From the NCBI GenBank assembly GCA_965651255.1, contig CBFGRU010000062.1, positions 1-13,459 of the forward strand: DNA of 13,459 nt, written 5' to 3'. Shown here one piece after another: positions 1 to 7,333 of the stretch. Under the pieces are notes generated by a model. That model saw nothing but the letters and a program-made list of their open reading frames with translations, was not told the DNA's origin and did no database searches. The translations under genes were made by a program, and so were the position numbers. Each line of letters begins with the position of its first letter. Positions within the stretch are counted from its first letter, which is position 1. Origin of the DNA: CBFGRU01 sp965651255. GTDB lineage: Bacteria > Planctomycetota > Phycisphaerae > Phycisphaerales > SM1A02.

Positions 1-1
1 A

Positions 2-739
2 GCGCAACCGACTCCGCCCACGAATCCGGTGGATGCTGATGGCGATGACCAGCCACCGGAAGTTGCTCCGCAGCCAAACACTGTGGAAGCCGAGAGTCAA
101 CCCAGCGGCGCTGCCGACCGATTCGTTGAACCTTTCGTGGGTATCAGGGTCAACCTTGCCCGACGGGAAGTGCACTTTGATGCGGTGGTCTGCCTGACGG
201 AAGGGTGGCTGGAGCAGATTGTGTGTTCACCCAACACCCGGGAGCATGAGTCGCTGCTGGTTTCCGATGTTCGGCCGAGCAATCTGCATGCGGCGATGCT
301 CGTGGCCGGGTACGAAGCCGGCTCACCCGGCCGATGGAAGTATGAAGATGATTCGTATTCGGTCATCCCACCACAGGGAACTGCGGTGTACGTCTTCGTT
401 CGGTACCAGAATGCCGAAGGCGAAACGATTGAGCATCGCATCAATCAATGGGTCCGCGATCATCTGGGCGAGAACCAGTTTCCAGATCAGCCGTGGATCT
501 TCGGCGGTTCGCGCATTGCGGCCAATCCGGAGTCAATGGGCGAGGGTGAGCATTACGTCGCCGATATGACCGGATCGATCATCGGACTGGTTACGTTCGG
601 CGATGAGCTGCTCGGTTGGAAAGAAGTCCTTTCCGATCAGGCCGCGGTCAGTGAGCCGGAATGGGAAGCCAACGGACGCGCCATGCCCGACGTTGGGACG
701 AAGGTGACGGTGATTCTCCGGCGGGCAGCATCGGAGTAA
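2..739 (+). CDS. YdjY-domain secreted protein, 5' end missing
   Basis: The reading frame is already open at the window edge, so the true start lies upstream; the first in-window start-like codon is GTG at 29. Residues here are counted from that GTG. Residues 1-34, and the codons before them, are Pro/Asn/Glu-rich low complexity, as in a linker after a signal peptide or lipobox. The folded part (about 35-234) carries the signature of the YdjY family of planctomycete envelope proteins: cysteines C55 and C66, the stretch REHESLLVSD (71-80), then PSNLHAAML (83-91) and GYEAGSPGRW (94-103). The function of the YdjY domain is not known; it is usually found on exported proteins. The gene converges on ruvC with 15 bases between the two stop codons and no evident terminator. 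Family assignment is from motif memory; the biological role is unknown. Confidence 0.75.
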   Translation, partial: AQPTPPTNPVDADGDDQPPEVAPQPNTVEAESQPSGAADRFVEPFVGIRVNLARREVHFDAVVCLTEGWLEQIVCSPNTREHESLLVSDVRPSNLHAAMLVAGYEAGSPGRWKYEDDSYSVIPPQGTAVYVFVRYQNAEGETIEHRINQWVRDHLGENQFPDQPWIFGGSRIAANPESMGEGEHYVADMTGSIIGLVTFGDELLGWKEVLSDQAAVSEPEWEANGRAMPDVGTKVTVILRRAASE

Positions 740-754
740 TCGACGCTGTTTGTT

Positions 755-1252
755 TCAGGGTGTCCGAATCGATACTTGCCGTCGTCGGGCCGCGCACAGG
801 GCGATCGCGATTGCATCGGCCACATCGGGCGGTGAAGGCGGCGCGCTGAGTCCGCACTGAACCATGACCGCGCGCTGAACCTGTTCTTTCGAGGCATGAC
901 CTTTTCCCGCCACGGCGCGTTTCACTTCTGTCGGCGTGAACTCTTCGAGTTCAAGCTTGTAGATCGCTGCCTGCAGGAGGACGACGCCGCGCGCATGCGC
1001 CATGAGAATGGCGGTCCGTGGATTCCGGTACATCGAGTACAGCGCTTCAACCGCCAGAACGGCAGGATGCACATCGGCAATGACGTTCTGAAGATCATCA
1101 TGCAGTTGGCGAAGCCGGTCGACCAGCGGTTGATGAGACTTCAACCTGAGAACTCCGGCCTCGATCAGATGCGCATCCTGCCCGCTGATTCCCATGTCCA
1201 CGCAGGCATACCCGGTCAGCCGCAATCCGGGATCGATACCGAGTACACGCAC
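755..1252 (-). CDS. ruvC: Holliday junction resolvase RuvC
   Basis: RuvC is the dimeric endonuclease that cuts Holliday junctions symmetrically, working with the RuvAB branch-migration motor in recombinational repair. The 165-residue protein is close to the usual 170 or so and shows the four catalytic acidic residues of the RNase H-like fold: D7 in RVLGIDPG, E69 in LAVEALY, and D143 and D146 in PPDVADAIAIAL. The start is a GTG; it places the first strand exactly at the normal RuvC N-terminus, and no better start lies upstream. A TATGCT hexamer sits 6 bases before the GTG and no Shine-Dalgarno is visible. The gene follows the ABC ATPase on the same strand after 44 bases, so it may be co-transcribed with it. 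ruvA and ruvB are not in the window. Confidence 0.95.
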   Translation of the reverse strand: MRVLGIDPGLRLTGYACVDMGISGQDAHLIEAGVLRLKSHQPLVDRLRQLHDDLQNVIADVHPAVLAVEALYSMYRNPRTAILMAHARGVVLLQAAIYKLELEEFTPTEVKRAVAGKGHASKEQVQRAVMVQCGLSAPPSPPDVADAIAIALCAARRRQVSIRTP

Positions 1253-1296
1253 AAAGTGAGCATATGCCGCCGGCGGTCGATGATGTGGTCACGGGC

Positions 1297-2049
1297 TCAG
1301 TCGCGATTGCGCTTGTCGGTCTGGACGAGGCCGTCGTGCAGTCGAATGACGCGCTGACAGCGTTCCGCAATGGAATCGTCATGGGTGACCATGATGATCG
1401 TGAGTCCGCGCTGATGAAGTTCATCGAACAGTTGGAGAATGGATTGACCCGTCTTGGAGTCAAGGTTGCCGGTCGGTTCATCCGCCATCAGAATGATCGG
1501 CTCGGTGACCAGCGCTCGGGCGATGGCAACCCGCTGCTGCTGACCGCCGGAGAGTTCCTTCGGTCGGTGGCCGAGGCGATCGCCCAGACCGACGTGCTCA
1601 AGGGAACGAATCGCGCGGGCCTGCCGCTCGTTCTTCGGCAACCCCTGGTAGAACAGAGGCACTTCCACATTCTCAACCATCGTCAGTTCGCTGATGAGGT
1701 TGAACGCCTGAAACACGAACCCGATTGTCCGGCCGCGCACCCGGCTCAGTTCGGTGTCTTCCATCCGCGCCACATCGCGACCGTTCAGAAAGTACTCCCC
1801 GTGCGTCGGTCGATCGAGACAGCCCAGCAGATTCATCAGCGTCGATTTGCCTGACCCCGAGGCACCCATGATGGCGACGTACTCACCGGCGAAGATCTTC
1901 AGATCCACGCCCCGGAGCGCCTCGACCAGGATGGAGCCATCGGGCTTGTAATACACTTTGCGAATACCGCGCAAGTCAGCGACCACATTGGTGGATCGCG
2001 TCTTTGGTGTCTCGGTCTGCTCGGGCTGATCGGTCTGGACCTGCATCAT
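1297..2049 (-). CDS. ABC transporter ATP-binding protein, MacB/LolD type
   Basis: This is the cytoplasmic ATPase subunit of an ABC transporter in the MacB/LolD/FtsE-like group, which drives lipoprotein release or efflux through FtsX-like permeases. All motifs of a working nucleotide-binding domain are present in the 250-residue protein: Walker A GASGSGKST (62-70), Q-loop Q114 in FVFQAFNL, signature LSGGQQQR (166-173), Walker B ILMADE (186-191), D-loop GNLD, and H-loop H223 in MVTHDD. Residues 1-24 form a polar extension. The frame stays open far upstream, but that part runs antisense through trpE, so the start is placed at the double ATG (2049 or 2046). TACAAT lies 7 bases before the first ATG and no Shine-Dalgarno is visible. 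The permease partner is not in the window, so the substrate cannot be named. Confidence 0.9.
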   Translation of the reverse strand: MMQVQTDQPEQTETPKTRSTNVVADLRGIRKVYYKPDGSILVEALRGVDLKIFAGEYVAIMGASGSGKSTLMNLLGCLDRPTHGEYFLNGRDVARMEDTELSRVRGRTIGFVFQAFNLISELTMVENVEVPLFYQGLPKNERQARAIRSLEHVGLGDRLGHRPKELSGGQQQRVAIARALVTEPIILMADEPTGNLDSKTGQSILQLFDELHQRGLTIIMVTHDDSIAERCQRVIRLHDGLVQTDKRNRD

Positions 2050-2056
2050 TGGGATG

Positions 2057-2062
2057 ATTGTA
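2057..2062 (-). promoter_or_regulatory. Putative -10 box of the ABC ATPase gene (leaderless)
   Basis: Read on the minus strand this is TACAAT, five of six matches to the sigma-70 -10 consensus, followed by 7 bases and then the ATG at 2049. No convincing -35 box or Shine-Dalgarno is seen. With transcription starting about 7 bases after the hexamer, the mRNA would begin at or next to the ATG. The same arrangement precedes trpE and the response regulator. Confidence 0.45.
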
Positions 2063-2129
2063 GGAGTGAACTCGTCCGAGGATGCGGAATCGACGGTGCT
2101 TTCGGGTGTTGGGGCCGTGTTTCCGCCGA

Positions 2130-2135
2130 TACACT
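2130..2135 (+). promoter_or_regulatory. Putative -10 box of trpE (leaderless)
   Basis: TACACT, four of six matches to the -10 consensus, ends 7 bases before the trpE ATG. There is no Shine-Dalgarno. A weak TTGGGG at 2109-2114 could act as -35, but the spacing is only 15 bases. No tryptophan-rich leader peptide or attenuator hairpin is visible in the 93 bases between the divergent genes, so attenuation control is not supported. Confidence 0.4.
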
Positions 2136-2142
2136 TTCGCCC

Positions 2143-3711
2143 ATGATCCAGCCGTCGTTCGATGAGTTCTGCCGCCTGGCCCGCGAGGGCAACATCATTC
2201 CGCTCCGGGTACGGATGATGGGCGATCAACTGACGCCGGTGCTCGCCTACCGGCGACTGGTGGCGGAGGACGATCGAACGGCGCCGAGCTTTCTCTTCGA
2301 GTCGGTCGAAGGGGCGGGGCAGGTCGGGCGGTACAGCATTCTCGGCGCGCAGCCCGCAATTGAAGTGCTTGCCCGCGAACACGAAGTCACCCTGCTCGAT
2401 CATCGAGACGGATCGCGACAGACCATGCACGAGGCCGATCCGCTTGCGGCGCTCAAACGGCTCACGCACCACTGGAAACTGCCCCCGGCTGAACACTGGC
2501 GCCACGCGGATTGGCCCCGATCGTTTCTCGGCGGCTGGGTCGGCCAGGCGGGCTACGACACGGTGCGTTACCTTGAACCCGACAAACTGCCGTTCAGTTC
2601 GGCACCGCGTGATGATCGCCATCTCTCGGACCTTCACTTCGGTCTTTACCGGGAGACCGTCGTTTTCGATCACGTTGACAAGATCGTTCATGCGATCTGC
2701 CATGTGCAGACCGAAGAGCATGCATCACTCGAAGAGGCGTATGAAGCGGGATGCCGGGCCTTGCGTTCTCTGACCGAGCGATTGGATACGCATCGGGTAC
2801 CGTTGCGTTCGGGTGAGATCGACTTGAACCTGATGAGCCCGACACAACTCACGGAATCGAATGTTTCGCGCCAAGCGTTTGAGCGCGCGGTGAGTCGTGC
2901 ACGCGAATACATCGCCGCGGGAGACATTTTTCAGGTGGTGCTCAGCCAGCGGTTTGAGCGCCGGACGAACGCGGATCCGTTTGACATCTACCGCGCCTTG
3001 CGGGTGGTGAATCCCAGTCCGTACATGGTCTACCTGCAGATGTCGGGCGCGATCCTCGTCGCCTCCAGCCCCGAGATTCTCTGCCGGGTACGCAGTGGGA
3101 CGGTGACCAATCGCCCATTGGCAGGCACGAGGCGGCGTGGCCGCACCGAGGCGGAGGATCAGCAACTCGAGGCGGAACTCCTCTCGAATGAGAAGGAACG
3201 GGCCGAGCACATCATGCTGGTTGATCTGGGACGGAACGACCTCGGCCGGGTGTGTGAGGTGCGCTCGATTCAACTCGAGCGCACGATGGAGATCGAGCGG
3301 TACAGCCACGTGATGCACATTTCATCGACGGTGACCGGTCGCCTGCGCGAACCGCTGGATGCGTGGGATGCGCTTCGCGCCACCCTCCCGGTGGGGACCG
3401 TCTCGGGTGCACCGAAGATTCGGGCGATGCAGATCATTGATGAACTGGAGTCAACTCGGCGCGGCCCGTATGGCGGCGGAATGGGGGGGATCGGATTCGA
3501 CGGCGACATGGACATCGCGCTGACGCTGCGCACCATGGTCATTCCAACCGGCAACCGGCGCGCGGGGGAGCCGTGGGTGATTCATCTGCAGGCGGGGGCC
3601 GGAATCGTCGCCGATTCGGATCCGGCAGCGGAATACACTGAGACTGTGAACAAGGCAGCCGCGCTGGGGCGTGCAATTGACCTGGCGGAGCGCGCATTCG
3701 GCATCTCGTGA
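2143..3711 (+). CDS. trpE: Anthranilate synthase component I
   Basis: TrpE converts chorismate to anthranilate, the first committed step of tryptophan synthesis, using ammonia supplied by the TrpG amidotransferase subunit. The 522-residue protein has full family length. The N-terminal regulatory region includes SFLFESVEG (49-57), equivalent to the LLES segment that takes part in tryptophan feedback binding, and the catalytic chorismate-binding domain spans about 240-515. Diagnostic motifs are PLAGTRRRG (325-333), KERAEH (351-356), DLGRNDLGRV (361-370), HVMHISSTVTGRL (389-401), PVGTVSGAPKIRAMQ (416-430), RGPYGGGMG (440-448) and QAGAGIVADSDP (483-494). The ATG start gives the usual N-terminus. 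No trpG follows: the next gene is a response regulator, so the glutaminase subunit must be encoded elsewhere. PabB and aminodeoxychorismate synthase are related alternatives, but the N-terminal region and length favour TrpE. Confidence 0.95.
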   Translation: MIQPSFDEFCRLAREGNIIPLRVRMMGDQLTPVLAYRRLVAEDDRTAPSFLFESVEGAGQVGRYSILGAQPAIEVLAREHEVTLLDHRDGSRQTMHEADPLAALKRLTHHWKLPPAEHWRHADWPRSFLGGWVGQAGYDTVRYLEPDKLPFSSAPRDDRHLSDLHFGLYRETVVFDHVDKIVHAICHVQTEEHASLEEAYEAGCRALRSLTERLDTHRVPLRSGEIDLNLMSPTQLTESNVSRQAFERAVSRAREYIAAGDIFQVVLSQRFERRTNADPFDIYRALRVVNPSPYMVYLQMSGAILVASSPEILCRVRSGTVTNRPLAGTRRRGRTEAEDQQLEAELLSNEKERAEHIMLVDLGRNDLGRVCEVRSIQLERTMEIERYSHVMHISSTVTGRLREPLDAWDALRATLPVGTVSGAPKIRAMQIIDELESTRRGPYGGGMGGIGFDGDMDIALTLRTMVIPTGNRRAGEPWVIHLQAGAGIVADSDPAAEYTETVNKAAALGRAIDLAERAFGIS

Positions 3712-3771
3712 ACTTCTCCGGGAGGGCTGATTGACCGCGTTCGCAGCAAGAGATGCCTTTGGTACATCGGA

Positions 3772-3777
3772 TACAAT
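3772..3777 (+). promoter_or_regulatory. Putative -10 box of the response regulator gene (leaderless)
   Basis: TACAAT sits 8 bases before the ATG at 3786. There is no Shine-Dalgarno between it and the start and no clear -35 box at the normal distance. If this is the promoter, the ATG at 3753, which gives an 11-residue longer protein, lies upstream of transcription and is not used; that agrees with the receiver domain beginning right after residue 10 of the shorter product. Confidence 0.45.
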
Positions 3778-3785
3778 GGCCGGCC

Positions 3786-5162
3786 ATGTCAGAGAGCCAG
3801 CAAACGATTCGTGCCCAGGTGTTGATCGTCGATGATGAGGTTGATCATGCGGAAGTCATGGCTGAAGCGCTGCGCAAGCCGGGACACGTGTGCACGATTG
3901 TGAACGGTCCGGAACAGGCGCTGGATGAGCTGCTGCACGGCAGTTTTGATGTGATCGTAACGGACCTGGTCATGGGCGATGAGCACGCAGGGCTTCGCGT
4001 TCTGGAGGCAGCGCGCCAACATCAGCCGGATGCCGAGACGATCATGGTCACCGCGCATGGCGATGTGCCGACGGCCAAGGCGGCGTTGCAGGGTGGAGCA
4101 TATGACTTCATCGAGAAACCGCTCGATCTGCAGGTGTTCCGCAATCTCGTCAACCGCGCCGCCGAAACGGTGGTGCTGCGACATCAGAACGCAGCGCTGC
4201 GCGGGCAGGTCGATGCGGCGTACGGGTTTGAAGGCATCATCGGAGATTCCGCCGCCATCCGAAAGGTGATTGCGACGATCAGACTGGTCGCGCCGAGCAA
4301 CATCGCGGTGCTCATCACGGGCGAATCGGGTACCGGTAAGGAACTGGTCGCGAGCGCAGTTCATCGGCATTCCAAGCGGGTCAAGCAGAGGTATGTGACG
4401 TTCAACTGCGCGGGGCAGTCGGAGTCGTTGCTGGAAGATCAGCTCTTCGGTCACGTTCGCGGCGCGTACACCGGCGCGGACCGCGATCGGGAAGGCGTTT
4501 TCGAGTACGCCGATGGCGGGACGCTGTTTCTCGATGAGATTGGCGACATGCCGGTGAACATGCAGGCGAAACTGCTGCGGGTGCTCGAGACGGGTGAAGT
4601 GATTCGTCTCGGCTCAAATGAATCTCGAAAGACGGATGTTCGCTTCATCAGCGCGACCAACCGGCACCTGCAGAACCTGGTGGAAGAGAAAAAGTTCCGC
4701 GAAGACCTCTACTTCCGTATCAAGGGTGCGGTCATCGAGATCCCCCCGCTGCGCGAACGTCGGGAAGACATTCCACTGCTGGTGAATCACGCGCTCGGCA
4801 AGTACTCGGTCCAGATGGAGCGGCCGATTCCGAAGATGTCAGAAGCGGCGATGATGCGCCTGGTCGGCTACCACTGGCCGGGCAACGTGCGCGAGCTTCT
4901 GAACGTCGTGCAGCGAATCGTGGTCACGAACGAAGGGCAGACCATCGACGTGCGCAACGTGCCCGAAGAGATTCGCGCCAACGATCAGGATGAACAGATT
5001 TCACTGGGCGGCCTCGCCGGGGTCGGTCTGGACAAGCTCGAGAAGGAAGCCATTCGTCAGACGCTTGCCATGACCGGCGGGAATCGCGAACGTGCAGCAA
5101 AGCTGCTTGGCATTGGCGAGCGAACGCTCTATCGAAAATTGCGCGAGTACGGGCTGAAGTAA
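3786..5162 (+). CDS. NtrC-family sigma-54-dependent response regulator
   Basis: This is a two-component transcription activator that, once phosphorylated, remodels sigma-54 RNA polymerase with ATP. The 458 residues contain three domains. A receiver domain (about 10-125) has acidic pocket D16/D17, phosphoacceptor D60 in VIVTDLVMGD, T89 and K111 in EKPLD. A helical linker (118-142) leads to the AAA+ domain (about 150-385), with Walker A GESGTGKE (179-186), the sigma-54 contact loop GAYTGA (226-231), Walker B TLFLDEIGDM (246-255), FREDLYFRI (304-312) and WPGNVREL (364-371). A Fis-type helix-turn-helix (about 419-457) ends with ERAAKLLGIGERTLYRKL. The contact loop has Tyr in place of the common Phe, a known natural variant. 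No kinase is adjacent, and no -24/-12 promoter was recognised in the window, so its targets are unknown. An alternative start at 3753 is less likely. Confidence 0.93.
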   Translation: MSESQQTIRAQVLIVDDEVDHAEVMAEALRKPGHVCTIVNGPEQALDELLHGSFDVIVTDLVMGDEHAGLRVLEAARQHQPDAETIMVTAHGDVPTAKAALQGGAYDFIEKPLDLQVFRNLVNRAAETVVLRHQNAALRGQVDAAYGFEGIIGDSAAIRKVIATIRLVAPSNIAVLITGESGTGKELVASAVHRHSKRVKQRYVTFNCAGQSESLLEDQLFGHVRGAYTGADRDREGVFEYADGGTLFLDEIGDMPVNMQAKLLRVLETGEVIRLGSNESRKTDVRFISATNRHLQNLVEEKKFREDLYFRIKGAVIEIPPLRERREDIPLLVNHALGKYSVQMERPIPKMSEAAMMRLVGYHWPGNVRELLNVVQRIVVTNEGQTIDVRNVPEEIRANDQDEQISLGGLAGVGLDKLEKEAIRQTLAMTGGNRERAAKLLGIGERTLYRKLREYGLK

Positions 5163-5180
5163 CGCGCCGGTCAAGGCGCG
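5163..5180. terminator. GC-rich hairpin between convergent genes
   Basis: CGCGCC and GGCGCG form a perfect 6-base-pair stem with a 6-base loop. It starts right after the stop codon of the response regulator and reaches into the last codons of the convergent GspH-like gene. It could stop transcription from both sides, but there is no T-run on either flank, so it is at best a weak or Rho-assisted terminator. Confidence 0.35.
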
Positions 5181-5680
5181 CTCTGCGTGATCGTGCCCGT
5201 GGAAAGGGCGACGGTGAGCGTCAGTGATTCCTCACCCATCGAAACGGTGATTTCCGGCGCATTGAACACACCTTGAATCGCGCCCTGCGGATCGAACCCG
5301 AAGAGATTCTCCCTCGGGTCGGCGAGCGAGAGCGTCACACCGGCCGCTGACCGCGCGCGACCGACCCCGAGTTCCACGAGGTACACTTCGCCCGTATCCT
5401 CGCGCACGATCGGCGTATTCGGATCCCACTCGTACGCGAGCCAGTAGCGGTCGTTGTCCAGGTCGAACTGCACGACGACCGGCATTTCCGGCATCGTAAT
5501 GTTCAGCACCTGCGCGTACTCCAGATCGGATGCCAGAATCGAAGCTGCAGCCATGACACGCAGACGATCGCTCTGCTGAAAGCCGGGCATGACCATGGCG
5601 GCAATCACCGCCAGGACGGTCATGGCAATGAGCAACTCCAGCAGACTGAACGCTCGTCGGATGTACGCGGGCCGAGTCAT
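5171..5680 (-). CDS. GspH-like pseudopilin
   Basis: This is a minor pseudopilin of a type II secretion or type IV pilus-like system, inserted in the inner membrane and probably joining the tip of the pseudopilus. The chosen ATG gives 169 residues with a short basic leader (1-10), the prepilin motif FSLLELLIAMTVLAVIAAM from residue 11, Glu at mature position 5 (E15), and a beta-rich C-terminal domain (about 40-167), as in GspH. The residue before the predicted cut is Ala (A10) rather than the usual Gly, giving IRRA|FSLLE; prepilin peptidases prefer Gly, so processing may be slow or different. The start lies 4 bases after the stop of the GspK-like gene, which supports coupling; a further ATG at 5716 would overlap that gene by 32 bases. 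It is the last gene of the pseudopilin operon. Confidence 0.8.
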   Translation of the reverse strand: MTRPAYIRRAFSLLELLIAMTVLAVIAAMVMPGFQQSDRLRVMAAASILASDLEYAQVLNITMPEMPVVVQFDLDNDRYWLAYEWDPNTPIVREDTGEVYLVELGVGRARSAAGVTLSLADPRENLFGFDPQGAIQGVFNAPEITVSMGEESLTLTVALSTGTITQSAP

Positions 5681-5684
5681 CGGG

Positions 5685-7307
5685 TCACTTCTCCCACGAT
5701 GTGACATCCAGATCAATTGAGCTCATCAGCACTTCAACATCCATCGTGCGCGGTGTCGGATCGCCCGGGTTGACCGGCGCCTTGTCATCAGCATCAAGGG
5801 TTCCGAAGGATCGGTCCGCCGATTTGACGAGCAGGCCGGTGCTGGATGCAATCGATGCCAGGGTTGAACTATCAAGGGTGGAGAGGTTGTTCTTGAATTC
5901 GGACTTGAACGTCTTGTCCGGGTTGTAGAGCGCGCTCTTCGGGTTGGCGAATCCCGTGCCGCGGTTCATCGCCTGATCGTAAAAGACGCGCGTGTCTTCG
6001 TGCATGGCCACCGTCGAGGCCGAGAGTCTTCCGTACAGCGCCGAGGTGTTGCGCATGACCACATTGGCGTTTGGCGCATAGACGTTGCCCTTGACAACCG
6101 ACTGATTGACCATTGTCCAGGTGGGTGTATTCACCGGATCGCCGCTGTAGACCTTGGGAATCGTGTAGATGCGTACCCGGTGCGGATTCACCCATGACGC
6201 CTTGCCGTTCACCGGGCGACTGGCCCGATCGGCCCCGGCGTTGCCGATGTAGGCGTTGTTGATCGTCACCGTTCCGAAGACAAACAGGTCGATCGAAGCC
6301 CCGGGTTCGACCTGGATGAAGCTGTTCGGATCAAGCTGCATGTCACCGAACACCACGATCTTCGCCGGACCCTTCGCGCTGATTCCGGTGTTATCCCGAA
6401 GGCGCAGGTTCTTGTCCGCGATCAGCGTGCTGCCACTCGAGAGCTGCAGCACGGTGCCGGAGTTGCTGACATCGATGTTGCGATACCGATTGGTGTTCGA
6501 GAGCAGATTAGTCAGCGGCAGCAGCAGATCGAGCAGCAGCAGCCCGCTGGGCGGACTGACACCCGTACTCGGTGGGGCCGGGACGGGCAGATGATCGGGC
6601 AGTTGAATCTCTTCGACGAACTGGCTCTTGGTCGTTTTCAGGTACGTCGCCGAGGTTCCCGGGCCGGAGAACACCGTGACATCGAGCAGTCGTGAGTCAT
6701 CTCGAAGATCAATCGTTCCCATCGCCGTGCCGCGCGTCGCGATGTTGATCCGCTGCGCGTAGTCCGCTGCGGGCGATGTCGGCCAGGGCGCGAGCAGGGC
6801 ATTGTTGGCCATGACCGCGCTGTTCACGGTGAACAGCGCAAAGTCAGAGAGATCGACCTGCGCGGTCTTCTGAGATTCCTGCGTACGGACCAGTGCTCGC
6901 GCCGTGGCGGTTTTCGTAATGCTTCCGCTGATGGCGGTGGCGCGAATGAGCACCTGTTCAGTCTTGGCCGTCGGCGGCAGGCGCGTTTCCAGGTCAACCA
7001 GTTCAACGCTGGTGAGCGCACCGGCGAGCGGGGCAAACTCAAAGAGCATGCCGTTCGTGTGCATCGTGCGCCATTCGCTATCGGTCTCAAGCACACCGAC
7101 CGCCAGTTCCAGTGCGGATTCCGCAGCCCAGCGCGCAGCCGCAGCGGCGGTGATGTTCTCACCGATCGCGGTGGAGTTGTCGCGACTGGCGAGATATGCC
7201 GTCGTCAGAATGGTTGCCATCGCCAGACTGACGATGACCAGCAGCATCGCCACGCCACGAGGTGACGAGGATGCGGATCGATGACGGAGGTGAGAAACGT
7301 TGTTCAT
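5685..7307 (-). CDS. GspK/PilX-like minor pseudopilin with beta-solenoid region
   Basis: The 540-residue protein begins with a basic leader ending in SSSPRG (13-18), then a hydrophobic helix (19-40) and the PilX/GspK-like helix SRDNSTAIGENITAAAA (41-57). Mature residue 5 is Leu, not Glu, as is typical of GspK, which caps the pseudopilus. Residues 60-145 resemble the first folded part of PilX-type proteins. Residues about 275-445 contain short repeating strands, for example STLIADKNLRLRDNTGI (293-309), KIVVFGDMQLD (316-326), SIDLFVFGTVTINNAYIG (338-355) and GNVYAPNANVVMRNTSALYG (407-426), which resemble the DUF7305/bactofilin-like beta-solenoid. A Pro-rich then Leu-rich insert lies at 240-269. 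GspK is usually near 330 residues, so this protein is enlarged. AAGGA 7 bases before the ATG supports the start. Exact function is unproven. Confidence 0.75.
   Translation of the reverse strand: MNNVSHLRHRSASSSPRGVAMLLVIVSLAMATILTTAYLASRDNSTAIGENITAAAAARWAAESALELAVGVLETDSEWRTMHTNGMLFEFAPLAGALTSVELVDLETRLPPTAKTEQVLIRATAISGSITKTATARALVRTQESQKTAQVDLSDFALFTVNSAVMANNALLAPWPTSPAADYAQRINIATRGTAMGTIDLRDDSRLLDVTVFSGPGTSATYLKTTKSQFVEEIQLPDHLPVPAPPSTGVSPPSGLLLLDLLLPLTNLLSNTNRYRNIDVSNSGTVLQLSSGSTLIADKNLRLRDNTGISAKGPAKIVVFGDMQLDPNSFIQVEPGASIDLFVFGTVTINNAYIGNAGADRASRPVNGKASWVNPHRVRIYTIPKVYSGDPVNTPTWTMVNQSVVKGNVYAPNANVVMRNTSALYGRLSASTVAMHEDTRVFYDQAMNRGTGFANPKSALYNPDKTFKSEFKNNLSTLDSSTLASIASSTGLLVKSADRSFGTLDADDKAPVNPGDPTPRTMDVEVLMSSIDLDVTSWEK
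6504..6542 (-). repeat. CTG-rich Leu-coding tract inside the GspK-like gene
   Basis: On the coding strand several CTG triplets in short runs encode a Leu-rich stretch (residues 256-268, beginning LLLLDLLLPL) directly after a Pro/Ser-rich linker. It is unlike the flanking beta-strand sequence and could have grown by triplet slippage. A helical membrane-like segment here is possible but short. Confidence 0.5.
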
Positions 7308-7314
7308 GACAGTG

Positions 7315-7319
7315 TCCTT
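7315..7319 (-). promoter_or_regulatory. Ribosome binding site of the GspK-like gene
   Basis: Read on the minus strand this is AAGGA, 7 bases before the ATG at 7307. It lies in the 26-base gap after the GspJ-like gene and fixes the start. Confidence 0.6.
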
Positions 7320-7333
7320 CGTTGCGCTTCACT

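Noticed and set aside
1264..1854. 196-codon plus-strand frame opposite ruvC and the ABC ATPase
   Set aside because: It is antisense to the Walker B, signature and H-loop regions of the ATPase gene and has no support of its own.
2050..2721. Upstream extension of the ABC ATPase frame to 474 residues
   Set aside because: The extra 224 codons run antisense through the strongly supported trpE gene and show no family motif; the ATPase domain is complete from 2049.
2725..3318. 197-codon minus-strand frame inside trpE
   Set aside because: It lies wholly antisense to conserved trpE catalytic motifs and has no family signature.
3712..3771. TTGACC at 3731 as -35 box for the response regulator
   Set aside because: It is 35 bases before the TACAAT hexamer, about twice the usual spacing, so the two cannot form one promoter.
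3789..4454. 221-codon open frame on the minus strand under the response regulator
   Set aside because: It is a mirror frame of the receiver and AAA+ coding sequence in GC-rich DNA, with His/Arg/Gln-rich composition and no recognisable domain.
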